From Planctomycetaceae bacterium (GTDB lineage: Bacteria > Planctomycetota > Phycisphaerae > Phycisphaerales > SM1A02), in NCBI GenBank assembly GCA_027488265.1, contig JAIYCA010000244.1, positions 1-10,892 on the forward strand: a stretch of DNA of 10,892 nt. Reading direction: 5' to 3'. Position numbers and translations under genes: made by a program. The number at the start of each line of letters is the position of its first letter. Within the stretch, counting starts at the first letter, position 1. Below, piece after piece: positions 1 through 5,737 of this stretch. Below the pieces are notes generated by a model that was given only the letters and a program-made list of their open reading frames with translations, did not search any database and had not been told where the DNA came from.

Positions 1-31
1 TGGACTTGCCGCGCTTGGAGATCCCTGCCAT
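1..31 (-). CDS. Possible 5' end of an unrecognised gene running off the window
   Basis: An ATG on the minus strand at 31-29 opens a frame reading M-A-G-I-S-K-R-G-K-S up to the window edge. A purine-rich, Shine-Dalgarno-like stretch (GGGGGGAG) lies a few bases upstream, and such strong sites are uncommon in this window. A short basic N terminus of this type is seen at the start of many DNA-binding proteins, including some tyrosine recombinases, but ten codons cannot establish a family. The start codon lies only 11 bp from the divergent start at 43, so the two genes would have overlapping leaders. I cannot name a product. Confidence 0.35.
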   Translation of the reverse strand, partial: MAGISKRGKS

Positions 32-42
32 GATCTCCCCCC

Positions 43-372
43 ATGGACCCACGCGTCCTCCCGTCCAACACAACCACTGCTCACCCGCCGGGAGTCAGGA
101 CTGTCGAGCCCAAGTCGGTTCCCCATGCGATCACGGGGGAGTCGACACGCGAGCCGCGTTCAGCTGCCCTTGCGGAAGCGCGGGCGGTTCTTGTTGAACT
201 TGAGGCGAACCGCGCGATTGTTGAGGGCAAATTGCTCGAAGATCGCCGGCAAGACCCGATCCGACAGGTCACGGGCACGAGTGCCATCGATGCCGCGATT
301 GCGGCAACCAAGCAACTGATCGCCACACTCGAAGCCGAGCGTGCGCTGATCGCGGAAGCAAGCAAGATCTAA
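43..372 (+). CDS. Small helical protein of unknown function
   Basis: I do not recognise this 109-residue protein. Residues 1-40 are rich in Pro, Thr and Ser and look disordered. Residues 41-70 and 80-108 are Ala/Leu/Glu/Arg-rich and should form two long amphipathic helices, with a connecting stretch (Q-V-T-G-T-S-A-I-D) that resembles a helix-capping turn. The likely shape is a helical hairpin or a dimeric coiled coil. No signal peptide, membrane segment or catalytic motif is visible. The ATG at 43 is the only ordinary start in this frame, because a stop codon lies at 31-33. No good ribosome binding site precedes it. It converges with the dehydratase gene, 66 bp away. The regular helix pattern argues that it is coding, but a chance open frame is not excluded. 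Confidence 0.5.
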   Translation: MDPRVLPSNTTTAHPPGVRTVEPKSVPHAITGESTREPRSAALAEARAVLVELEANRAIVEGKLLEDRRQDPIRQVTGTSAIDAAIAATKQLIATLEAERALIAEASKI

Positions 373-438
373 ACAATCGCGGTTTGCGACGCTTGGCCTG
401 CACGGCGCGGCTGTGCTGCACCCCAGCTTCTCGCCGCG

Positions 439-2001
439 TTACGCCGCCTCGACCGCAACCGTCGGGCGCTCTGGAACGAGTTCGCGCACGAGCGCTGCCA
501 CGCGGGCCCCATCGCGGCTACGGCGATTCGGCGCGAGCGTTTCGAGCATGGACGCCACCCACGAAGGATCGGGCGTTGGGAGTCCCCAAATGCGGATGTC
601 GGGGTGACGAGACTCTCGAATCGTTTCCGCATCCAACGCGAGTTCTTCGTAGAGCTTCTCGCCTGGCCGAATACCGGTGTAACTGATCGCGATTTCACCG
701 TGCGCGCCCTTCGAACCCTGCTCGGGGAAGACCGGCGCGAGGCCGTACATCTCGACGAAACGCTTCGCAAGATCAACGATGCGGAACGGTTCACCCATAT
801 CGAGGACGAAGACCTCGCCACTCGCGGCAGAGCGATCGGTGAGCGCTGCGGCTTGGATGACGAGACTCGCGGCCTCGGGAATCGACATGAAGTAGCGCGT
901 CATGCGCGGATCGGTCACGGTCACGGGGCCGCCGTCGGCGATTTGTCGCTTCCACGTTTCGAGCACCGAGCCGGAACTCCCAAGCACATTGCCGAAACGC
1001 ACAAGCGAACACGCGGTCGACGCGGTGCGATTCACATGCTGCACATAGAGCTCTGCCAATCGCTTGGTGGAACCCATGATGGACGTCGGATGCACGGCTT
1101 TGTCGGTGGAGACCATGACAAAGCGCTCCGCCCCCACCGCAATCGCGGCATCGACCGCACTCTTCGTACCAAAGAGGTTGTTGTCGATCGCGAGGCCCGG
1201 ATGATCTTCCATCATGGGCACATGCTTGTGCGCGGCCGCGTGGAAAACGATGTCCGGTTCTTCTTCGCGGAAGAGCGCGAGTGTGGCTTCGGCATCGACA
1301 ACATCATGAAGCGCTGCTCGGCGCGCGAGCGTTGGATGCCGACGCGCGATCTGACGATCGATCTCGAAAAGCGCGTTTTCACTGCGCTCCACGAAGACGA
1401 GTTTGCCTGGGTTGTAGCGCGCAACGATGCGGCAGATCTCGCTTCCAATCGAGCCGCCCGCACCGGTCACGACGACCGTGCGTCCTCCGACAACCGCGCG
1501 AATCGCGTCCTCATCGATGCGGCGCGCAGGACGACCAATCAAGCGCTGCAGATCGATATCAATCTCGGTGCGCGGGCCGATTCCAGCGAGAAGATCGTCG
1601 ATCGGCGGAACAAATCGCTCCGCGATACCGAGGCGACGAAGCCGCGTGCGAATCGATGCGAGCAACTCCGACATCTGCGATGGAAGCGTGACGAGTGCGA
1701 TGGATGGCTTTCGTCGTGCGACGATGGACTCGAGTTCATCGAGCGAGCCCAAAATCGGAACAAGGTTCGGAGCGAGGTTCGGAGCATGGATCGGAACGAC
1801 TCCCGGCGCCGGAACTGACATTCCGTCGTTGAGACCGCACGCGAGGTGTACCGACGAATGCACAGACTCCGAGACACAGCCCGTCATCGTCGTCGTCTCG
1901 ACGCGACCGAGCAGAATCGGCGGCGCCTCCGCGAACGAAAGTTGCCGCTCAAGTTTGGCGCAAGCGGCTGCGGGTCCGATGACGATGGCGGTCGTACGCA
2001 T
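439..2001 (-). CDS. FlaA1/CapD-family nucleotide-sugar 4,6-dehydratase (soluble form)
   Basis: This 520-residue protein belongs to the short-chain dehydrogenase group that converts UDP-GlcNAc or a related nucleotide sugar to the 4-keto-6-deoxy intermediate used for surface glycans. An N-terminal Rossmann-like sensor region (about 1-140) precedes the catalytic domain. The dinucleotide-binding loop TGAGGSIGSE is at 179-188, followed by the HAAAHKHVPMME segment at 254-265. The active-site segment STDKAVHPTSIMGSTKR (298-314) supplies D300, K301 and M309, with Met replacing the usual Tyr as in WbpM and PglF. Many relatives are longer and carry four N-terminal membrane helices; none is visible here, so the enzyme is probably cytosolic. 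I place the start at 2001, not at the ATG at 2055, because AGAAGG lies at suitable spacing before it and the protein then opens with a typical beta strand. It is divergent from galE, which fits a shared sugar-nucleotide role. Confidence 0.93.
   Translation of the reverse strand: MRTTAIVIGPAAACAKLERQLSFAEAPPILLGRVETTTMTGCVSESVHSSVHLACGLNDGMSVPAPGVVPIHAPNLAPNLVPILGSLDELESIVARRKPSIALVTLPSQMSELLASIRTRLRRLGIAERFVPPIDDLLAGIGPRTEIDIDLQRLIGRPARRIDEDAIRAVVGGRTVVVTGAGGSIGSEICRIVARYNPGKLVFVERSENALFEIDRQIARRHPTLARRAALHDVVDAEATLALFREEEPDIVFHAAAHKHVPMMEDHPGLAIDNNLFGTKSAVDAAIAVGAERFVMVSTDKAVHPTSIMGSTKRLAELYVQHVNRTASTACSLVRFGNVLGSSGSVLETWKRQIADGGPVTVTDPRMTRYFMSIPEAASLVIQAAALTDRSAASGEVFVLDMGEPFRIVDLAKRFVEMYGLAPVFPEQGSKGAHGEIAISYTGIRPGEKLYEELALDAETIRESRHPDIRIWGLPTPDPSWVASMLETLAPNRRSRDGARVAALVRELVPERPTVAVEAA
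1764..1787. repeat. Two tandem 12-bp units inside the dehydratase gene
   Basis: GGTTCGGAGC occurs twice at exactly 12-bp spacing (from 1764 and from 1776). The duplication encodes the repeated A-P-N-L in the linker at about residues 73-80. It preserves the frame and lies between the N-terminal region and the catalytic domain, where length change is tolerated. It looks like simple slippage. Confidence 0.6.
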
Positions 2002-2043
2002 GGGGGCCTTCTGAAACGAATATGCCGGTGATTCCGGCGAGTC

Positions 2044-2066
2044 CGGAAAGGTCATCGGCCTTTCCG
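2044..2066. promoter_or_regulatory. Inverted repeat in the divergent sugar-gene intergenic region
   Basis: CGGAAAGG (2044-2051) and CCTTTCCG (2059-2066) are perfect 8-bp inverted arms separated by 7 bases. The site is 43 bp upstream of the dehydratase start and about 190 bp upstream of galE. No T tract follows on either strand, so it does not look like an intrinsic terminator. It could be an operator or a 5' leader hairpin for the dehydratase gene. I see no convincing promoter hexamers in this 256-bp gap. Confidence 0.35.
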
Positions 2067-2156
2067 TGGCGTGGCTTTGGGGATTGCCAAGGATTCATCA
2101 ACCAAGTTCTCGGAAGCGGGCGCATTCCCGATGCCGCGCCGAGCCCCCGATCGGTT

Positions 2157-2170
2157 GATTCTCAAGAATC
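2157..2170. promoter_or_regulatory. Near-palindrome upstream of galE
   Basis: GATTCT and AGAATC form perfect 6-bp arms around a 2-bp centre, 87 bp upstream of the galE start. The short, symmetric form fits a dimeric regulator site better than an RNA hairpin. The assignment is only suggestive, since no second copy is seen in the window. Confidence 0.25.
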
Positions 2171-2257
2171 GGGAAAAGCGCGGGCTTCGCGGTTCGATTC
2201 ACCGATCAAGGAAGAGCCTGCGCGTGTCGAACGCGCGGAACTCCTCACGCTCTCACC

Positions 2258-3292
2258 ATGCGCATCCTTGTCACCGGCGGCGCCGGATTCATTGGCTCCC
2301 ACGCGGCTCTTCGCCTCCTCGACGAGGGGCATGATGTCATCGTGGTGGACAACCTCTTCCGCGGGCACCAAGGCGCGATTCAATCCCTCGCCGCGTGCGG
2401 AGGGCCCCGCTTTCGCTTCGCGCAAGGGTCGATTTGCGACGGGGAGTTTCTCAGCGATGTCTTCGCCCGCGAACGCCCTGACGCGGTGATGCACTTCGCT
2501 GCGCTCGCATATGTCGGCGAGAGCGTCGAGCGCCCCGTCGACTACTACCGCACGAATGTCGTCGGCGGCATCACGCTGCTTCGCGCGATGCGGGGAGCGA
2601 ACGTTCGCCGCATCGTCTTTAGCTCGACCTGTGCAACCTACGGCGAGCCGAATCCCGGGACCACCGGCATCGCGGAGTCAACTGCACAAGCTCCCGTCAA
2701 TCCATACGGCGAAACGAAACTCTGCTTCGAACGACTCCTCCGCGCGGCCTGCCGTTCGACCGAAGCCCCGCCGCTCGCGGCGGTCGCACTGCGCTACTTC
2801 AACGTCGTGGGCTGCGATGCCAAAGGACGACTCGGCGAAGATCACCGACCGGAGACGCACCTTGTTCCGATCGCGCTCGAGGTCGCACTCGGAAAGCGCT
2901 CGCATGTCGCCCTCTTCGGGACCGATTGGCCGACGGCCGACGGAACGTGTGTGCGCGACTACGTACACGTCGAGGATCTGATCGAAGCGCATCTTCTGGC
3001 ACTCGGGGCGCTTGGCACTGGAGAGTTTCGGTCTGGAAAGTTCCTCGCGTGGAACGTCGGGACTGGCCGCGGTCACTCGGTGCGCGAAGTGCTTGACGCC
3101 TGCCGACGCGTCACAGGGCACCCCATTCCGACGAAAGAAGCACCGCGCCGTGCGGGCGATCCACCTGTGCTCTTCGCAGATGCGCGCGCGATCGAACGCG
3201 ACCTAGGATTTCATCCGAAGAAGCCTGCGCTTGAAACGGCAATTGCCGATCTCTGGCGCTGGATGCAAGCGCATCCACGCGGCTACGCGTGA
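2258..3292 (+). CDS. galE: UDP-glucose 4-epimerase
   Basis: This 344-residue extended short-chain dehydrogenase interconverts UDP-glucose and UDP-galactose (or the N-acetyl forms) using tightly bound NAD. The NAD-binding loop GGAGFIGS is at 7-14, DN at 31-32 follows strand beta 2, and HFAALAYVGESV (79-90) matches the family block. The catalytic set is S123/T124 in FSSTCATYG (121-129) with Y150 and K154 in NPYGETK. RYFNVVG (179-185) and the C-terminal block W-N-V-G-T-G-x-G-x-S-V are further GalE signatures. Length is normal for the family. The ATG at 2258 opens directly into the first beta strand, so the start is well placed, although no clear ribosome binding site is present. It is divergent from the dehydratase gene and converges with the PagL-like gene. 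Galactose or GalNAc supply to a surface polysaccharide is the likely role. Confidence 0.93.
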   Translation: MRILVTGGAGFIGSHAALRLLDEGHDVIVVDNLFRGHQGAIQSLAACGGPRFRFAQGSICDGEFLSDVFARERPDAVMHFAALAYVGESVERPVDYYRTNVVGGITLLRAMRGANVRRIVFSSTCATYGEPNPGTTGIAESTAQAPVNPYGETKLCFERLLRAACRSTEAPPLAAVALRYFNVVGCDAKGRLGEDHRPETHLVPIALEVALGKRSHVALFGTDWPTADGTCVRDYVHVEDLIEAHLLALGALGTGEFRSGKFLAWNVGTGRGHSVREVLDACRRVTGHPIPTKEAPRRAGDPPVLFADARAIERDLGFHPKKPALETAIADLWRWMQAHPRGYA

Positions 3293-3375
3293 GTGGCGAC
3301 AAGCGCCCGAGCCGTCGACCAACCGAAATGGCGATCAATCGAGCGCGCGCACCACGTTCCTCTCAGCGAGATCTC

Positions 3376-4113
3376 TTAGAACGCAAACGAAAGCCCGATG
3401 CCAATCGAGGCCGCGTCGACGCCGTCGTTCTCTTCGCCGGTTTGCGCGTTCGACATGTGAAACCAACCCGCACGCACCAGAAGATCGCTCGTCGGCGAGA
3501 GCGCGAATGACGCGCCGATGTTGACGCGTGGCGTGAAGTTCGTCGTGGTGCCGCGATCGGGAATCGCCTCGCTCGAAACCACCACACCGCAGCCAGCTTC
3601 GGCGAAAACCGTCCACGTTTCTTCGCGCACGAAGTGCCAGCGCACGAGCGCACCGCCACCGCCGCCCCAACTGTCGCCGTCGCCCGCGCCATCGCCAAGC
3701 GACGCGTAGAGGCCTTCGGCGAACACTCCGAAACCAACGCCTTCTGCGACGTACCACGTCACACCCGCATCAACGATGCCCAGCGTGACTCCATCGAAGT
3801 CGCTCGCTGCACTGCCGATCACTTCGAAGTCCGTCGAGTCCGCAGTACCGATGCGCGGCGACATCGCAGACTGCGGAGCTGCCGTCGTCTCTGAAGTCGA
3901 AGATTCGCTCTGCGCGAGTGTTGGAAACCCCGCCGGATCTGCAGCCGAAGGCTCGTAGCGGAAGGGCTTGATACCCGCGGGTTCGAGTGTCGATGCCGAC
4001 CCGGATGCAAGCGCGGAGGTGCACATCACGCAAACCAAGGTCGAAGTTGAGAGGGAGAGCGTGGCGATGTGTGCGGCGGAGGCTGGGCGGATCATCCCGC
4101 CATGATCGCGCAT
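3376..4113 (-). CDS. PagL-like lipid A 3-O-deacylase / acyloxyacyl hydrolase
   Basis: With this start the protein has 245 residues. A signal peptide covers about 1-36 (hydrophobic core A-T-L-S-L-S-T-S-T-L-V, cleavage after A-L-A). A Ser/Thr/Pro-rich linker and then alternating beta strands with Gly and aromatics follow, and the chain ends in Phe, as expected of an outer-membrane barrel. The C-terminal block FHMSNAQTGEENDGVD matches the PagL active-site region: H219 and S221 correspond to the catalytic His and Ser. At the position of the catalytic Glu (14 residues after the His) this protein has Asp233. PagL enzymes remove the 3-O-linked acyl chain from lipid A in the outer membrane. I chose the ATG at 4113 because AGG lies 8 bases upstream; 4095 is an equally possible start. 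The frame stays open further upstream to 4365, but that part runs through repeat DNA and into the Nudix gene. Confidence 0.75.
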   Translation of the reverse strand: MRDHGGMIRPASAAHIATLSLSTSTLVCVMCTSALASGSASTLEPAGIKPFRYEPSAADPAGFPTLAQSESSTSETTAAPQSAMSPRIGTADSTDFEVIGSAASDFDGVTLGIVDAGVTWYVAEGVGFGVFAEGLYASLGDGAGDGDSWGGGGGALVRWHFVREETWTVFAEAGCGVVVSSEAIPDRGTTTNFTPRVNIGASFALSPTSDLLVRAGWFHMSNAQTGEENDGVDAASIGIGLSFAF

Positions 4114-4172
4114 CTCGCGGACCTGTGGGCGCCACACCGCGCGTCGAAACAATTCCGGAGCGAACGCCTGAC

Positions 4173-4235
4173 GCATGGGCACGAAGCGCGTGCTCGAAGT
4201 ATGGGCACGAAGCATGGGCACGAAGCGCGTGCTCG
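4173..4235. repeat. Interspersed-type direct repeat with internal hairpin
   Basis: A 24-bp sequence occurs identically at 4173-4196 and 4212-4235, 39 bp apart. A third partial copy (ATGGGCACGAAGC, 4201-4213) abuts the second. Within each full unit GCACG and CGTGC pair around the loop AAGCG, and a G-T wobble plus a G-C pair extend the stem to 7 bp. The block fills the gap between the Nudix and PagL-like genes. It resembles short palindromic intergenic repeats that I associate with planctomycete genomes, but this is from memory and not verified. Confidence 0.7.
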
Positions 4236-4258
4236 CGCTCTCTTTTCCCCTGCGGCGG

Positions 4259-4711
4259 TTACGCGAGCGCCTGCCGAATGGCGGCGTTGAGGGAACGATT
4301 GGCCGGAGGCCACTCGAAGTTGTCCATCGCGGCGGGATCGATCCAACGAACCTCGCTCGCGCCAAGCGGCAACGCCTCCACGCCCTGCTTCACCTCAACG
4401 AGGAAGGCGTGCAGACGAACCGAGCGCTCGCGGATGAGGCTTGGGTCGGAGTGCGCAGACACCGCCAATGGCTGAGGCGCCCCGATCAAGGCAGGCCGAG
4501 CGATCCCAACCTCCTCTTCCGCTTCCCTCAGCGCCGCGGCCTCGGCAGTCTCGCCCCGTTCGACCTTGCCACCAGGAAGCTCCCAAAGCCCGCCTCGAAT
4601 CGCATCGGCGTGGCGCCGAGCCACCAAGAGTTCACAGCCGCCCGAGGGCGTACGACGCCACAGAGCGACCACCGCGACCTCAACCACCCGATCCACAGCC
4701 GCCTGCGGCAT
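4259..4711 (-). CDS. MutT-like Nudix hydrolase
   Basis: This 150-residue protein carries a complete Nudix box at 48-70 (G48, E54, then R62-E63 and E66-E67 with G69), which binds the metal ions for cleaving nucleoside diphosphate derivatives. GLWELPGGKVERGET (41-55) and the C-terminal EVRWID with W-P-P-A-N (134-138) resemble MutT-type 8-oxo-dGTP diphosphatases, which clean oxidised dGTP from the pool. Substrate cannot be fixed from sequence, because Nudix enzymes are diverse. I chose the ATG at 4711 (M-P-Q-A-A-V-D-R-V-V) since it gives the usual family length; an in-frame ATG at 4765 would add 18 polar residues. Neither start has a good ribosome binding site. The PagL-like gene follows on the same strand after 145 bp of repeat-containing DNA, so co-transcription is possible but not obvious. 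Confidence 0.9.
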   Translation of the reverse strand: MPQAAVDRVVEVAVVALWRRTPSGGCELLVARRHADAIRGGLWELPGGKVERGETAEAAALREAEEEVGIARPALIGAPQPLAVSAHSDPSLIRERSVRLHAFLVEVKQGVEALPLGASEVRWIDPAAMDNFEWPPANRSLNAAIRQALA

Positions 4712-4818
4712 GGTGGCGCCCGTTGGAAGGCTGTTACAGGACGAGTCTTGGTTGTCTCGCTTCATAAATCGCGTTTTTACAAGTTGTTACACACACATGC
4801 GACATAGCCGACACTTCT

Positions 4819-4828
4819 AGGAATTCCT
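4819..4828. promoter_or_regulatory. 10-bp palindrome upstream of the putative small RNA promoter
   Basis: AGGAATTCCT is a perfect palindrome centred about 25 bp upstream of the -35 hexamer at 4849. It could be an activator or repressor site for the small RNA, or for the divergent Nudix gene. A 10-bp palindrome can also arise by chance. Confidence 0.2.
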
Positions 4829-4848
4829 CGGGACGGCGAACAAATCTC

Positions 4849-4878
4849 TTGACCGACGCGCTCCGACTTCGGTACCGT
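4849..4878 (+). promoter_or_regulatory. Sigma70-like promoter for the putative small RNA
   Basis: TTGACC (4849-4854) matches five of six consensus -35 bases. After 18 bp, TACCGT (4873-4878) keeps the three most important -10 positions (T, A and final T). Expected transcription start is near 4884-4886, just before the first hairpin. The stretch upstream of the -35 (CGAACAAATCTC) is more AT-rich than its surroundings. Confidence 0.5.
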
Positions 4879-4884
4879 GCAAGA

Positions 4885-5030
4885 CGTGCCGAAGAGGTCT
4901 TCGCGGGCATTCCCGCGTTCGAGACTTCGGACTTCAGACAATTTCTCCACTGAACAATTGCGGCTCTTCGTGAGCTGCGATTCCCACCGTTCGGAGCGGG
5001 TCGGAGCGCGCCGAGCGGTGGTTTGTTTTT
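4885..5030 (+). ncRNA. Putative small structured RNA
   Basis: About 145 nt between a promoter-like sequence and an intrinsic terminator fold into consecutive hairpins. Hairpin 1: CCGAA (4889-4893) pairs with TTCGG (4926-4930), GTCT (4897-4900) with AGAC (4922-4925), and CGCGGG (4902-4907) with CCCGCG (4912-4917) around a CATT loop. Hairpin 2: AATTGCGGCTC (4956-4966) pairs with GAGCTGCGATT (4972-4982), 11 bp with two G-U pairs, loop TTCGT. Hairpin 3 is the terminator. The segment 4931-4955 between hairpins 1 and 2 is largely unpaired and could be a target-binding region. Frames through this region give low-quality proteins. I found no match to the hallmarks of SRP RNA, RNase P RNA or tmRNA. 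6S RNA is not supported either, because the ends do not pair to form a closing stem. It is transcribed towards the 3' end of the lipoprotein gene, which is on the opposite strand. Confidence 0.5.
4984..5030 (+). terminator. Rho-independent terminator
   Basis: CCACCGTTCGG (4984-4994) and CCGAGCGGTGG (5011-5021) form an 11-bp stem with one G-U pair and a 16-base loop. TTTGTTTTT (5022-5030) follows directly. The polarity fits plus-strand transcription only, so this ends the putative small RNA and not the minus-strand operon, whose last stop codon is at 5076. Confidence 0.75.
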
Positions 5031-5075
5031 GGCCATCTCCATCACGGCCGCGGGCTGGAGATCGTTGCACCGCAC

Positions 5076-5693
5076 TCACGGCAACTGCGATGGCGGCACC
5101 GTGGGCGCGGGTGGCGCTGTTTCGGGCACAGACTTCCGCATCGAGGCATCAGGCGTCATGGACGGATCTTGCGGCTGCCCTTCGACCGCCTCCTCCAACT
5201 TCTTGAGGCGCTCCTCGCCCTCAGAGAGCCCGTCGGAAGGCTTGCGTTGATCCTCGACGCGCAGACGATCGCGGAGATCGGTCGCGCGCCCAACGAGCGC
5301 GACTTCAGAATCATCTCGCGGCGAGAGCAGGAACTTCCATCGCGCGTCGCACTTGGCGTCGATTGGAAGAATCTCGACGAAGAAGTCGAGCGGAACGGTG
5401 TCCCAAATGGGCCCGTCGGTGTCGGCGCTCGTGACGAGAGGCTCGTAGCCCTCCTTCTCGATGCGGACGTCGTAGATCCCGTGATGCGTAATCGAGACGT
5501 CGACCGGACTGCGACCAACCTGTGTGTCATTGAGCCACACCAGCGCGCCCGGCGGATCGGTTTCGATCCAGACACGACGCTCGACACAGCCGCCAAGAAG
5601 CACGGCTGCAGTGAGCGCAATGCTCGGAACCCAAAGTTCTTTGCATCGGTTATTGCATCGGGTGTTGCATCGAACTTGCATGCGTCGTTCCAT
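5076..5693 (-). CDS. PEGA-domain lipoprotein
   Basis: The 205-residue product has a signal peptide with basic n-region (1-19), hydrophobic core (about 22-34) and lipobox L33-G34-G35-C36, so C36 should be lipidated after export. A PEGA domain follows (about 41-88), with the hallmark D-P-P-G-A at 46-50 and the V-R-I-E-K-E-G-Y-E-P segment at 76-85. PEGA domains are small surface-exposed beta modules of envelope proteins. Residues 89-145 form a further mixed region. The tail (146-205) is charged and then Pro-rich, probably flexible. The start could also be the in-frame ATG at 5681. This is the last gene of the minus-strand train, 44 bp after lptB. Being next to lptB suggests an envelope role, but I cannot assign an LPS-transport function. 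No terminator is visible downstream on its strand. Confidence 0.85.
   Translation of the reverse strand: MERRMQVRCNTRCNNRCKELWVPSIALTAAVLLGGCVERRVWIETDPPGALVWLNDTQVGRSPVDVSITHHGIYDVRIEKEGYEPLVTSADTDGPIWDTVPLDFFVEILPIDAKCDARWKFLLSPRDDSEVALVGRATDLRDRLRVEDQRKPSDGLSEGEERLKKLEEAVEGQPQDPSMTPDASMRKSVPETAPPAPTVPPSQLP
5641..5681. repeat. Short tandem repeat in the lipoprotein signal-peptide region
   Basis: The hexamer TTGCAT recurs at 5641, 5653, 5665 and 5676, i.e. at 12, 12 and 11-bp steps. The shared core is TTGCATCG. On the coding strand each copy is an ATGCAA. The copies encode the repeated R-C-N / R-C-N / R-C-K in the n-region of the lipoprotein signal peptide, adding three unusual cysteines ahead of the hydrophobic core. 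Confidence 0.65.
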
Positions 5694-5737
5694 CGGTGAA
5701 CCAAATCTCCGCGATCAACCATTGCTTCTGAGCGCAC

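Noticed and set aside
604..1818. 404-codon plus-strand open frame
   Set aside because: It is entirely antisense to the dehydratase gene, which has clear motifs. Its protein is Arg/His/Asp-rich with no domain pattern, as expected of a shadow frame in GC-rich DNA.
4113..4365. N-terminal extension of the PagL-like protein up to 4365
   Set aside because: The added 84 residues run through the repeat element and into the Nudix gene, and would place the signal peptide in the middle of the protein.
4885..5030. 6S RNA or SRP RNA identity for the structured transcript
   Set aside because: The ends do not pair into a 6S-like closing stem with a central bubble, and the conserved SRP tetraloop/internal-loop bases are not seen.
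4734..5206. Overlapping short open frames on both strands of the 4712-5075 gap
   Set aside because: None has a ribosome binding site, conserved-looking blocks or normal composition, and they cross the structured RNA and terminator.
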